NCBI GenBank assembly: GCA_004431415.1
Contig: QPMI01000320.1
Span: forward strand, 1 to 48,161
DNA: 48,161 bases
Source: Cyanophora paradoxa
Taxonomy: Eukaryota > Glaucocystophyceae > Cyanophorales > Cyanophoraceae
Direction of reading: 5' to 3'
Shown piece after piece: positions 32,501-42,999 of this stretch. Both the position numbers and the translations under genes were made by a program. Below the pieces are notes generated by a model, which did not search any database, had not been told where the DNA came from, and saw only the letters and a program-made list of their open reading frames with translations. The first letter of the stretch is position 1, and each line of letters starts with the position of its first letter.

Positions 32501-33432
32501 GCCACAGCCGCCTCGAGAGCGCAGACGCGCGGCCGCGAGCGAAGTCGCTGCGCTTCGGAGGTGAGCGATGCGCCGCGGGCGCCCCGCGCGCGAGGCACGC
32601 ACCGCGCCGTCTGCGCCCGACCCGGGCGCTCCCGTCGAGCCGGCGCTGCCCCCGCTCTGCGGCGTCCGCCCCTCGTGCGTGCTCGGGGTCCTCGGCGTGC
32701 GCCGCTCCGGCCACGCGAGCAGGTGCAACGGCTGCCTCGCCACGTGAGCACGAAAGAAGCTCGCGCAGACGCCGGCCGGCCATGGGACCGGTGCTTACCG
32801 AGCAGCGACGAGCAATGGCGGCGGCGCGTGCGGCGGCCCGCAGCAGGAGGAGCTGCTTGATAGCAGCACGGCGCAGGATCAGGGCACGCAACGCCGACGC
32901 CGCATTCCGGAGCAGCTTCCGTCTTCGCCGCGCAAGAAGCCCCCGGACAGACGCCTGCAGTCGGATCGCGGCCAGCGAGTGCAGCTTCCTCCTCGCGAGA
33001 TGCATGCGAACTGCTGTCTGCAAGCAGACCGCCGCTGCATGCTGCTTCCGGCGCTCGCGGCGAAGGCGGAACCGCCGCTGGCACTCCAGGACGCCGCGAC
33101 GAACGACAGCGAAGAAGCGTTTTGCGTTATGCGAGCGCCAGATCGCGTGGATTTTGATCGAAGCGGCCGTCCGCTCGCTTGCCTTTGTCTGCGCACGAGC
33201 GGGCGTCAAGCAGGGCCGCACAGCAATTCGAGAGCGGAGCACACACCCTGCTCTCGATCAGGGAAAGCTCAAATATGGACAGCTGAGCGTGCTGCTTCTC
33301 CAGGCGCCGAAGGGATTCGACCGCCTGTCGCACCGACTGGCGCACCGCCTCCAGCTCCGCCTCGCGGGAGCGCCGGCTGCTCTTGACGTGAGCACATGAC
33401 CACAAAATGCACGCGAACGCGTGCAATCGCAC
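29502..33432 (-). CDS. large IQ-motif protein with disordered middle and basic AT-hook-like tail
   Basis: Near the N-terminus a coiled-coil exon (about 33390-33250) reads REAELEAVRQSVRQAVESLR then RLEKQHAQLSIFELSLIESR. The next exon (about 33208-32797) holds consecutive IQ-type calmodulin-binding helices: TAASIKIHAIWRSHNAKRFF, AAAVCLQTAVRMHLARRKLH and AAIRLQASVRGLLARRRRKL. It ends at a GTAAGC donor. Downstream the frame is Ser/Pro/Ala-rich for more than 1,000 residues, with acidic pieces such as VEIVMADPDPEDAEAEA. The C-terminus is GPKKRGRKRKGEG, like an AT-hook or nuclear-localisation signal, ending CTEFWMM before the TGA at 29504-29502. IQ repeats suggest a calmodulin-binding scaffold; there is no myosin motor. 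I cannot exclude two genes (IQ part and Pro-rich part). Further N-terminal exons up to about 33700 are possible, for example a frame with LEIKLSNSPLTIAPLL. Confidence 0.5.
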
Positions 33433-33951
33433 CGCTCGTCGAGATCGGTAACCGGATCAATTCTCGCGCGCGCTGAACGAGCGCTCCCGGGCCGCCACAC
33501 AGTGCCGCAGGGCTTCCAAGGGGATTCCAGCGGAATTGAAGCGGGCCTTGGAGCCGATTCGGACTGCGACGAGGAGCGGAGCAATGGTGAGCGGGGAGTT
33601 CGACAATTTGATTTCGAGCGAACCCGCATCCTCGAGGCGGAGAACGCTCCGCCCGGGCCTCCGGTGCCCTTGAAGGCCGCAGCGAACATGCCTCCACCCT
33701 GTGCAGGCGTAAATCGCTCGGATTGAGGTGCGCTCCGAGCGAACCTCGGGGAGCCCCGGCGGCGTGGGAAACACGAGCAAGTGCGCGTCCGCATTCCTCC
33801 TTGCGACGAACGACACCCCGAAATCGCCTCCCGGGGCCATCCGGCCCGAGTTTGTGTCTCGTTTCAATTCGATATCGATACCCCTGTCGCGAGGGGCCTG
33901 GGGCCTTTTGCCGGCTTCCGCAGCGTCAATCAGGGGGCGTGGAGGGCGTCG
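33433..33951. other. divergent promoter region or upstream exons
   Basis: It lies between the provisional start of the IQ gene (-) and the start of the acidic-protein gene (+). The minus strand holds a plausible coding frame at about 33457-33690 that I could not join cleanly to the IQ exons, so this may be part of that gene instead of promoter. Confidence 0.3.
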
Positions 33952-35797
33952 ATGGACGCCGAGGCAGCTATTGCCAAGTTCAAAGGTGCGCGTACGCGCG
34001 CCTTCCCGGCGCGATCCGTTCGGCTCATGCACGGCTTTCCCAGCGCGCATCCTGAAGAAGAAAGCGTCGGAGAGTGAATCCGATCGCACGCGCGCCCCGC
34101 AGCGGCAGACTCCGCTCGAGCCTCCCAGCGTCCCGAGCGCCAGCGCGAGCTCTGCGCCGCTGCTCAACGATGACGCGCTCCTTCGCGCCGCGTTCGGGCA
34201 CGAGCGTTCGGGCACGAACTCGTCCGCTTCAGGGCCCAGCAAAGGCCGCGAGGTGCACCAGGAGGCGATGAGCCGCTTCCGGCGGCCGGCGCGCGAGGAC
34301 AGTCTCCTCGCCGACGTGCTTGACCATCGCGGCGGTCTCGCTGCGGGGCTCGCGGCGACAGTCGGGCCTGCGAAGCGGGGCCTCGCGGACCCCCTCCTCG
34401 ACTCGTCGGGCATCTTTGTGAGGGCTCCCCGGGCCCCCGCATTCTCTCGTGCCGCGCCGCCGACGCCGGGCGCAGAAGAAGGGGAAGAGGTCGATGGGGG
34501 CGAAGGAGGCGGTGGAGTCTCTGTCGCGCGCCGCCTTCTCCGAGCTCGACTTCTTCCTCTGCGGCCGCGGCCCCGGCCCGGGCCCCGCCTCCACCCCGCC
34601 CCCTCCCGGCGCTCCGCGCGCAGCCTCCCCCGAGCAGCAGCCGCATCCGGGCGGCCCGGTCTCCTCCCAAGCGCCCGCCGCCAAGAGCGCACCCGAGGGC
34701 GCGGGGCCGGCGTCCTCCAACACCGGTACAGGCGCTCTTCTGCAGCTGTGCCCTGTCGCGCGCGCGCCTGCTCCTGCGTGCTGAGGGCGCGTGGCGCTGG
34801 CGCAGGCGTGCGGGGGAGCGGGCCGGCGCCGGCTCCGGGACGGGAGGCCGGCGGGGTGCACGAGAGGGCGGAGTCGCCCGAGCGGCCTCCCGCCGCCTCC
34901 GAAGGCGAGCACGCCGCCGCGTGCGCCCCCCGTCCCCGCCCCCGGCGGCGCCGCGCGACGCCCCGGGCAGGGCGGGGCGGGGGTGGAGACGCTCTCGCCG
35001 GAGTGGGTCCCCGCGACGCGCCTCGCGCAGCAGGCCGCCGACAGCGTCTGCCTCCGCCAGCTCCTCCGCGATGGTCCGGATCCCCGCCTGCCCGCCCCGC
35101 CCGGCCCACCCCCGCCGCCCCGGAGCGACGCGTACGAGCTCGAGGCGGGCGCGCGGGGCAGCGGAGGCGGCGGGGGCGGGCCTGCAGGAGGAGTGTGCGG
35201 CGGGGCGCCGGGCGGGGAGATGGTCGCGCAGGCCGCCCGCGTGCGCCCCCACGCGCGGCCCGCCCCCGCCGCCGGGGCGACGCTGGGCGCAGGCGGCGGA
35301 GCTGCTCTCCGCGATGGTCGAGTTGACCTTCTGCGAGGCGCGCCCCGCCGGCCCCGCCCGCCCTATCCCCGCCTCTGAGACGCGCCGCAGGGGGCGGAGG
35401 GGGCGGAGGAGGCGCTCGAGGAGGGGTTTGAGGAGGAGGAGGCGGGGCGCGGGGAGGAGCCCTTTGAGCGCGACTGGGGCGGGGCGGGGGCGGAGGGGGC
35501 GGAGGGGTGGGCCTCGGGCCGCCGGGGAGGCGCCCCGCGAGCCCGCCTTCCCTGTTCTTGCAGCCGGCCCGGGGCCCTCCCCTGGCCCCTTTCCCCAGCC
35601 CCGCCCTCCCCCCGCCCCCCGCCCGCCCCGGCCCCGCCCGGAGCTTCAGCGCCCACGCGGGGGCCTCCTGGAGGCCGGCGCCGGGCCGAGGGCCCCGGGG
35701 AGCGGGCGGCGGGCCCGAGTGGCCCCCGCTGGAGTCCCCGCGCCGCGGCCACTCCGCCCCGAAGCTCTCCCCGCAGCGTTTCCTCCGCTCATCATGA
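33952..35797 (+). CDS. acidic disordered protein of unknown function, multi-exon
   Basis: The ATG at 33952 begins MDAEAAIAKFK. Exons 33952-33985, 34044-34417 and 34476 to about 34562 join in phase through GT-AG introns and read RILKKKASESESDRTR, LLNDDALLRAAFGHERSG, QEAMSRFRRPARED, LLADVLDHRGGLAAGLAATV and, in exon 3, KEAVESLSRAAFSELDFFLC. Probable later exons contain ETLSPEWVPATRLAQQAADS (about 34983-35045), AAELLSAMVELTFCE (about 35294-35338) and a strongly acidic stretch EEALEEGFEEEEAGRGEEPF before a CTTGCAG acceptor at about 35570. The last exon ends HSAPKLSPQRFLRSS, stop at 35797. No domain is recognised. Its last exons and 3' flank are duplicated at 44637-45407. The gene is divergent from the IQ-motif gene. 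Confidence 0.5.
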
Positions 35798-35938
35798 CCC
35801 GCCCCCTCGCTTAAGCTTCTTCCCGCGCACCCGAGCCCACCCCGACTCTAATCTAGACCTAGAATCACCTGAACCTGTGCATGTGTGCGACTCATGATCA
35901 GAACCCGGGACCAATCATTGAATTGCAACATATGCGTC
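34646..35938 (+). repeat. source copy of a segmental duplication (3' part of the acidic gene)
   Basis: Bases 34646-34877 and about 35398-35938 recur almost unchanged at 44637-45407 in the same orientation. The central stretch of about 520 bp is missing from the second copy. The match ends at ...CATATGCGTC in both. Confidence 0.9.
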
Positions 35939-37266
35939 CGACGGTCTCTTCAAGTCTTCAAGGCTTGCCAAGTTGAGCTCCAGTTTCAAGCTTCGAGCCT
36001 CGCAAGCACTGCGGCACTGCAGCAGGGTTTTCCGTATCCGAGCGGCCTCGAGCTCGCCAAGCTTAAGAGTCGGAATCAGAATTCTTTAAGGCTTTAGCGC
36101 TTGCCGTACTATGGTAGCCTAGTAGCCTAGTAGCGCAGATTAAAGCCCTCAAGGCTTTAATTTTCAAGCTACTCATCATTCGGCATGCCATGATGATCAG
36201 TGGCTTCGAATTCGAGCCGGCGCCGGCGCCTCGGCCACTGGGCCACTTGTCCGGAAAGCATGATCGTGATCATGAGGCCCTGCAGCTGAGGCCCTGAGGG
36301 TGCTCCGGAACTTCGGAAGATCCGGTCGGAGAGTGTTCGAATTCTTCTTAACTCATTGAAGGCTCCGAGCCGCTGAGCCTCCGAGGCTCCAAGCGGTTCA
36401 ACGGTTCACCGGCCCAGGTTCAAGGCTCCAAACTTGAAACTTGATGTGGCAAGGCAGGCCCTGAGGCCCTGAGGTTGTGATCATGACACTCACTGGGTCA
36501 GTGACTGTGGCAATATCGATGTGGGCCGGGCAATGATTCACAACCCGTTGAACCTCCCAACCGTACACCTCCAGTGTCTGGTCCCCCGACTCTGATCATG
36601 AGCTTCCCCTCACTCGACTTTCTGAGCCCGGAAGCTTTTACCTACGTATACGTATACCAGGCCTGAGGCATGGTATACGCAAGCTATTTTTAAGCCCACA
36701 GCCCTCAGGGCCTGCAGCTGCGCCCGCCATGTCGCATGCTCAGTGCCAGTGATACGATGTGTCGTACCTTAACATACAGAATGGTTTATATTAATTATAA
36801 GACTATAGAGCTCGAGCTCGAGCTCGAGTGCCTTCCTGGAGGCCCTAGCTTGCTCTATAGCTAAGCTAGGTAAAGCTTGCAATCAAGCTGCAGCTCCATC
36901 AGCCGTTAACATTCGAATTTACATATCGTACTTCCCTAGGCCTCTCTCATCCTCAGGTAGTCACTCCTCCCTTGAGTAGAATCTCATCTGCATTGCAGCA
37001 TTCGACCAACTGTTTACACATCAGAGCTCCATCCGGTCCGATGTCCAGAAGGCTGAGTCCCTCGAAGGCTGATAGCCATTTGTCTTGGTGTGTGTGAATC
37101 CATCATGTCACAGCAAAGAGTTATCATGATCAGGACCATGACTCCCCCTGGCCAGCATGAGGAAGAGGCCCACATTAAGATGTCTGTGGTTGCTTTCTCT
37201 GTCTGTATATGTGAGCACAAGACCGCAGGGGCATTCAAGGTAGAATGTGTAGCTGTGTTGTAGCTG
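35939..37266. other. lower-GC intergenic region with short palindromes
   Basis: No gene is seen. There are many short direct and inverted repeats: AGGCCCTGAGG units (36271-36475), TAGCCTAGTAGC (36114-36135), a TACGTATACGTATACC patch (about 36642) and an alternating GAGCTCGAGCTC run (36808-36828). Composition is clearly unlike the gene-rich parts. Confidence 0.5.
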
Positions 37267-37402
37267 GTTCACTGTCGATTGTGCATGGGGCCTTCAATAC
37301 AAACAGTTGTTGCGTGCTGCCTAATCATGTTTCGGTTCACTGTCGATTGTGCATGGGGCCTTCAATACAAACAGTTGTTGCGTGCTGCCTAATCATGTTT
37401 CG
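37267..37402. repeat. exact tandem duplication of 68 bp
   Basis: The unit starting GTTCACTGTCGATTGTGCAT and ending CATGTTTCG occurs at 37267-37334 and 37335-37402 with no visible difference, implying a recent event. Confidence 0.95.
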
Positions 37403-37409
37403 ATTTGTA

Positions 37410-37460
37410 GAACAGGCCTTCAAGCACATCGAAGACATCGTCTACGACTGGGACCCTTAG
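37410..37460 (+). pseudogene. terminal exon, copy 1 of a diverged pair
   Basis: After a TTTGTAG acceptor the frame reads EQAFKHIEDIVYDWDP and stops at TAG 37458-37460. The paralogous exon lies about 300 bp downstream. No upstream exon was found, so it is probably a gene fragment; a real gene with distant exons is possible. Confidence 0.45.
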
Positions 37461-37704
37461 AGACCCATGTGCTTTCTGCAATAGCTGTTTAGAGCGATAT
37501 GGCGGGAGGGCACCGGAGCGATCATTCAGACCTGTTTTAACTTCTGCATTTGATTGCCGGTTGCTTCGCCGCCATCCAGATTAGCCACATGTGTCGCAAG
37601 GCCAAACTGCGCGGGAGGAAAAGCGTTCTTTGAAGGGATGTGCCTCTGCTTCGAATGAGAACGCCACCTCTTCGACCGGGGCTGGACTGACAGCTTCTTG
37701 TCTT
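37461..37704. other. spacer between the twin exons
   Basis: Sequence after the first stop (AGAGAC...TCATTCA...ACCTGTTTTAACTTC) resembles that after the second stop (37763-37861), so the duplicated unit includes 3' flank. No other feature is seen. Confidence 0.4.
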
Positions 37705-37711
37705 CTAGTCT

Positions 37712-37762
37712 TGAAAAGGCCCTCGAGCATGTCAAAGGCATCGTCTATGATTGGGACCCGTA
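37712..37762 (+). pseudogene. terminal exon, copy 2 of a diverged pair
   Basis: After a CTTCTAG acceptor at about 37710, EKALEHVKGIVYDWDP is followed by a TAG stop. It shares IVYDWDP and the preceding amphipathic helix with copy 1 at 37410-37460. Most changes between the copies are conservative at the protein level. Confidence 0.45.
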
Positions 37763-38322
37763 GAGATACATTCGCACTCTGCGTTGGAGACACGATACAA
37801 TGGCACTTTCAGATAGATGGTGCAGGGGGCACGGTGAAAGCTCTCATTCAAACCTTTTCCTGGGCATGAGCTCCCCCCGGGCCATCCACGTAAGCCGGCT
37901 GAGCGACGCAGCTGCGCATGCCCACCGAATGCATGTCGAAGTTGCTGGTTGTTTGACCGCTTGCAAGGCGGGCTTTCTTGCAAGGCGGCACACCAGGCTT
38001 GACGTATTTGCTGTTATGAGCTCGGCTGCTCCTACTATGCACGTTTATTGCGCTACGGGCGCCGAAAGAAAACAACTTGCCGATCTTCGTACCCCTTTCC
38101 CAGGGGGGTGAATAGGGGGATCGCCGCAAATCATTTAATCATTCATCATTAAAGCCGCGTCCGGCGCGTCGTTGTCCTCGGTGGGATCAAAATCCAGCAT
38201 GCATATGGCCGCGCAAGTCTCCCCATCTTCGCGACCGGTTCGCATATAGCGCAGATAGTTGAAATCGCGACTGGGACGGCGGAGGGGGCGGGCTCCACAT
38301 CAACTCTCTTGCGCAGCTGCAG
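37763..38322. other. intergenic, no confident feature
   Basis: This is moderate-GC sequence with small open frames but no linked exons. A GCTTGCAAGGCGGGCTTTCTTGCAAGGCGGC patch at about 37960-37988 is a short local duplication. Confidence 0.35.
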
Positions 38323-38469
38323 ATAGGCGGCGCCACCGTGGCCACCGCTGGTGTGGATGAGTTCGACATGAGGACGGAATTGAACAATCTGAAGAAGGTT
38401 CGTGGTGGAAGCGCCTCCCTTGTTTTCGGCCCTGATGGACCTGTTCAGAAAGTGAACGATATCGTCCAG
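38323..38469 (+). CDS. isolated 147-bp internal exon of an unrecognised gene
   Basis: A GCTGCAG acceptor and a strong GTAATGAG donor flank exactly 49 codons in frame 0. They read GGATVATAGVDEFDMRTELN, then NLKKVRGGSASLVFGPDGPV and QKVNDIVQ. Balanced composition and both splice sites support real coding sequence. I found no partner exons on either side, so it may be a fragment carried in by duplication or part of a gene with long introns. Confidence 0.45.
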
Positions 38470-39323
38470 GTAATGAGTGCTTGCTTTTTCCGAAGTTCAT
38501 TCGAAGGTTATAATTACTAATTGTGGTATAGATGAATCGCAGGCGGCGCATACTCCGAGTTGTCACTACAATCATCATTGTGGCCGTCGAACTGTCCACT
38601 CGAAAGACTGCTTACTCCCTCGCTGCCATTCCATTCTCCTACTAATTTGGTAGTACTAGTGGAGTTGTACGGTGTCCCACCCACTTTTAAACTCCCAACT
38701 ATCTATTTTGCCTCGTACATTTCGTGGCCTGCTATTCCTGGTGCCATGTTGTTGCCAACGCTGGGCAAAGGCTACGCTCTGTGTGCAACAGAGGGCTCTA
38801 GGTCGTGCGCCACAATACATGGGAGATTCTACTCGAGGGAGGGAAGTGACGACGAGGGCAAGAGAGGGATACGCGACTGAACTCTAGCTATTACTGGATA
38901 TTGCAAGCAAGGGGAAGAAGAAGAGTATGCTAAGACCTGTCCAAGCCAGCCATGTGATTTTGACGAAAGCTGAAGGATCAGTACCGGAAGGCCCCAGGCA
39001 CAATCGGCAGTGCACCTGCCAGAAAAAGGGTAGTGGTGGCGAAAACACCTAACGGTCTATTCTACCTTGCATGCCCCGGCGGTCCGGTGCTCATACACAC
39101 AGACATGGAAAGCAACCACAGACATCCGAATGCAGGCCTCTTCCTAATGCCGGCCTGAGGGAGTCCTGGTCCCGAACTTCGGAATCTCATGTGTGAAACC
39201 ATCAGCTGTCAGCCATGTCATCAGCCTCATCGTAAGTAATGAACGGAACAAGGACACTGACACACGTTGGAGGGGACCGGAACAGGGACAATGAACGCTT
39301 TTTGAAATGAATTCGCACACACC
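38470..39323. other. intergenic, no confident feature
   Basis: Open frames such as 38560-38880 (+) are short and not supported by splice-linked neighbours. GC is near average for the AT-richer part of the window. Confidence 0.35.
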
Positions 39324-40192
39324 GAGACAAATGGCTAGAGATATAACTGAGGTGTCCATCTGTGTCAAGTCGAGAGATGAACCTACGGGACTAAGCCTTA
39401 CGGACATCGGACCGGGTGGAGCTCGGATATGGAAATAACTGGAGACGCTATCCCGGGGACTAAGTCTAGAGCTGCAGCACAGGAAAGATCCTACGCGGGA
39501 AAGGGAGTGACTACCCAGGGACGAGAATAGAAATCAGAGGTGGGCAGCAAAGTGAACTGCAGCTGTAGCTATCGCTATGCCTAGTAAGCTAGGGCCTCCG
39601 AGAAGGCGCACTATAATCTAAACCACTCTGTACACGCTAGAGTACGGCCCGCCGTGTCGTCGGCACGGCGGGTCGGGTCGGGGGCTCGCTCGTCCGAGAA
39701 CAAGCCTGGTGGAGCCGCCGGGCTCAGAGCATTCGGGGAAGATTGGTCGGGGGAAAGGGGGACGGGGGCAGGGAGGGGGGCGCGGCATGGAGCGACGTTG
39801 GGCGGTGGGAAGGGACGGGGGAGGACCGGGTCGGGCAGCCGCGGTCGGGAGGAGGGAGGCTCCAGTGGCGCGTTCCGCCGGGCTTCCAGCCGCCCGCCGA
39901 CCGCCTCCCCCCCGCCGCGGGCAATGACGAGCCCCCTCCGCGGCGGTCCGGCCGCCCCGGCCTGGCGCGTGGCCGGGGCAGGCGCCGGTGGGTTCAGCGG
40001 CCGACCGACGACCTTCCACCTGGCAGCCCGCACCACCGTCCCCTCCCTGGGGTAGCGGGAGATCAGCAGAGCAGAAGGGGCGGAGGGGGTGGGGGATGGG
40101 GCCGTGGGGGAGGGCGACTGGGGCAACGGGCGAGAGAGGGCAGGGCGGGAGAGAGCAGCGGTGGCGGCGGGGGGCGAGCGTGTCGGCGGTAG
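39324..40192 (+). mobile_element. left copy of an 860-bp direct repeat (LTR-like)
   Basis: It starts GAGACAAATGGCTAGAGATA, includes GGTGTCCATCTGTGTCAAGT and GCACGGCGGG, and ends GCGAGCGTGTCGGCGGTAG. The copy at 42132-42990 matches throughout with moderate divergence. It is preceded by TGAATTCGCACACACCGAGAC, which also follows the right copy. A frame on the minus strand (VVGRPLNPPAPAPATRQAGA) is conserved between copies but is probably incidental to a GC-rich repeat. Confidence 0.8.
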
Positions 40193-41399
40193 GGAGGGGG
40201 GTGTGGAGGCGCAGGTCGCGCAGGCGACGGCGGGCCCTGCTGGAGGGGAAGGACCTCTTAAGTTCTGAGCAGGAAAGTGCAGGTTTGCGCACGGTTTAGC
40301 CCTGCTCGTGTGGAGTCTGCAGCTGATAGGAAATCGGTGCTTGGGGGAGGTCGAGCCTTAGCGTTTGAAAAGAGAAGAGGGGCCTGCAAAGTCAGAACAG
40401 GTCAGATCTGCCAGAGCGCCTTGAAGCGCGGGAGCCCGACTGCACCTTCGTGTTCTTTTCCAGAACGCTTCAGGCCAAGCTCTAGCTCTTTAAAATAGAA
40501 GTTAAGGCCCATTCTGGCTCGATTGCATCAGCTCGCGGTGGCCGAGGCAGCGACGAGCAGAGATTAGCTGCTCAGGCGCAAAGCACGGTGCTGCGGGTCG
40601 CCGAGTCGAGGGAAGTGAGAAGGTGGCGTGCGTCAAAGCCAGAAAGTCGATGCAATCGAGCCTGGTGCAGCAGGAGACTGATCGTCGTGCTAGAGCGCCG
40701 GCAGTGCGGTTCGGTGGGATGTACGAAGTGGACCTGGATGCTCGCCGGCGATTCCTTAGCTAGAGCACTCGCAATTCCTTAGAAACTTAGAGCACTTTGC
40801 GGAAATGCCGAGCTCACCCGGCGAAGCGCGCGGCATCGGCACGTCGGACGCTTTCGGCCACACATGTACTGGGATAGAACCTGCGCTTTACAGGCCAGGC
40901 AAGCGACTCCCGCAGCGTGTCTGAGTCTAAGCGCACGCTCTCGAGCTCGATCGACAGCTCGCTGCGCATGCGAGCTGCATGGATCTGTTAGCAACTCGAG
41001 CTAGCTTAGTCTAGTACTAGGCTAGCTAGCTAATTCACCAACCCTACTACTAGGCTAGCCCACGAGGGCGCATCTGCCTCCGCGCCCTCCAGCCGCTCTG
41101 CGCAACTTCTCTACACCCTGTACCCCCCTGGATCAGGCGACTCAGTGGCGAGGCACGCAGCAGCACAGCAGCAGCAGCGCGGAGCGTGGTGCGCACTTAT
41201 TCTTATCTTATGCGTCGTTCTGAGACTCTCCTGCCCTCGGGCACCTACAATCTGCCGCGAGGCACCTATCCCTGTCTTTTTGGCACCTATCCCTGCAGCC
41301 TCGCTTGTTCTATGTGCCAATGCGCATCACATGACGCGTTTTCCGCTTGCGTCACCGCGCGCACCTGATCGCTACTCTGCGTCGGCAGTTTTGACCGTT
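40193..41399. other. internal region between the two 860-bp repeats, 5' part
   Basis: No coding signal is clear. A GGAGGCGCAGGTCGCGCAGGCG word just after the left repeat recurs, diverged, near 43940, as part of the third repeat copy. At 41005-41060 there are short CTAGGCTAGC inverted words. Confidence 0.4.
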
Positions 41400-42146
41400 A
41401 TGGCTGACGAAGACTGGTCTTCCTTACAGCGAGGCGCATCGTCTGGCGGACGTAATAAGACTGAGCGGACTCATTTTATGTCGTTCTGGCACAAGCCCGA
41501 TCGTTCTGCGAGGCGTCATCCTGTGTTTGCGGCTCCGGCCGCGGAGAGGTATCTTATTCGTCAGGAGCTCAACCATGCTTCGGGAGTGCCGACTGAGCTT
41601 CGCTTCCGCTTCCCCTTGGATCCTGCCAAGGCGCGAATCACTGAACCTGATGATGTGCGCAAGGTCCAAGGTTCCTATCGCTCAAAGGAGATGATATCTC
41701 GTTCTCGGGACCTCTCACGGCACATGCAGTCGACCCCATTTCAGCGCCCCGGCACTTCTGGCATCTCGCTTGACCCCAAACTGAACCCTGACAAGAACAC
41801 TCTGGACATCACTGTTGATTTTCACTCCCCAGACCATGGCGTCCTTCAATCCTACTCGGCTTTTTATGGCACCTTGGACAAACTTATAGAACTTTTCCCT
41901 ACCACAATCTCAGACTTCTATCCCCGTGGACATCGCTATAAACTGTTCCTCCACCATCAGACTGTAACTGATTTTGTTCGATCCAACTCTGTTGCTGGTG
42001 TCCCTTCCTCAGTCCCAGCCCTTGCCTCTAGCTGGTCATCAAAGCCAGGAGAGCCTGAGCCCCACGTCCTTCTTGAGCTGTCAATTAACCTTCCTCCCAT
42101 GGCTAGAGATAAAATGGCTAGAGATATAACTGAGACAAATGGCTAG
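41400..42146 (+). CDS. ORF inside the repeat pair, likely mobile-element protein, unrecognised
   Basis: An uninterrupted 248-codon frame from ATG 41400 (MADEDWSSLQRGASSGGRNK) to TAG 42144-42146; it is open upstream to 41145. GC and codon use are lower and unlike the flanking genes. Segments such as HFMSFWHKPDRSARRHPVF, LRFRFPLDPAKARITEPDDV, LDITVDFHSPDHGVLQSY and FPTTISDFYPRGHRYKLFLH look like a folded protein. The last residues (MARDKMARDITETNG) are encoded by triplicated ATGGCTAGAGATA words that lead into the right repeat, so the frame was probably cut there. A Gag-like or other retrotransposon protein is a guess; no zinc knuckle, protease or reverse transcriptase motif is visible. Confidence 0.5.
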   Translation: MADEDWSSLQRGASSGGRNKTERTHFMSFWHKPDRSARRHPVFAAPAAERYLIRQELNHASGVPTELRFRFPLDPAKARITEPDDVRKVQGSYRSKEMISRSRDLSRHMQSTPFQRPGTSGISLDPKLNPDKNTLDITVDFHSPDHGVLQSYSAFYGTLDKLIELFPTTISDFYPRGHRYKLFLHHQTVTDFVRSNSVAGVPSSVPALASSWSSKPGEPEPHVLLELSINLPPMARDKMARDITETNG

Positions 42147-42990
42147 AGATATAACTGAGGTGTCCATCTGTGTCAAGTCGAGAGATAAACCTACGGGACT
42201 AAGCCTTTCGGATATCGGACCGGGCGGAGCTCGGATGTGGAAGTAGATGGAGAGGCTACCCCGGGAGCTAGTTCTAGAGCTGCAGCACAAGAAAGATCCT
42301 ACGCGGGGAGGGGAGTGACTACCCAAGGACGAAGAGGAGGAGCATGAGTGGACGGCACAGTAAGAGCTGCAGCTGAAGCTATGCCTAGTTAGCTAAGGCC
42401 TCCGGGAAGGCGTACTATGATCTAAACCACCCTATACACGCTAAGGTACGGCCCGCCGTGTCGCCGGCACGGCGGGCGCGGGCCGGGGGCTCGCTCATCC
42501 AGGAGCGGGCCTGATGGAGCCGCCGGGCTCTGGGCATCGGGGAGAGGACGGTCGAGGGGGAGGGGGAGGGGCTGGGGGAGCGGCATGGGAAGGAGTGAGG
42601 CAGTGAGAAGAGGCAGGGGGGGACCGGGTCGGGTGGCCGCGGCCGGGAGGGGGGGAGGGTCCAGTGGCGCGTTCCGCCGGGCTTCCAGCCGCCCGCCGAC
42701 CGCCTCCCCCCCGCCGTGGGCAATGACGAGCCCCCTCCGCGGCGGTCCGGCCGCCCCGGCCTGGCGCGTGGCCGGGGCTGGTGCAGATGGGTTCAGCGGC
42801 CGACAGACGACCTTCCGCCTGGCAGTCCGCAGCACCGTCCCCTCCCTGGTGTAGCGGGGGATCAGCAGAACGGCAGAGGCGAAGGGAGCGGGGGGGTTGG
42901 CCGGAGAGGGGCGACTGGGGTGACGGAGGGGAGGGGGCCGGGTTTGGCGGGGGCGGCGGCGGCGGCGTGAAGCGAGCGTGTCGGCGGTAG
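42132..42990 (+). mobile_element. right copy of the 860-bp direct repeat (LTR-like)
   Basis: It matches 39324-40192 from GAGACAAATGG to GTCGGCGGTAG and is followed by TTTAATCACTGAATTCGCAC. Together the pair spans 3.67 kb, the layout of a small LTR retroelement, but no primer-binding site, polypurine tract or polymerase is evident. Confidence 0.8.
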
Positions 42991-42999
42991 TTTAATCAC

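Noticed and set aside
29502-33432. Myosin heavy chain
   Set aside because: IQ helices are present, but no motor-domain motifs (P-loop, switch regions) occur in any frame upstream.
33457-35109. A 550-codon minus-strand ORF opposite the acidic gene
   Set aside because: The plus strand has phase-consistent exons with good splice sites over the same bases; most of the minus frame is Arg/Ala/Pro-rich.
36808-36828. GAGCTC repeat as a regulatory site
   Set aside because: A short hexamer run with no neighbouring gene; more likely a microsatellite.
39611-40126. A coding gene on the minus strand of the 860-bp repeats
   Set aside because: The frame is conserved between copies only as far as the DNA is. 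It lies in a GC-rich repeat with all frames open and shows no start context or domain.
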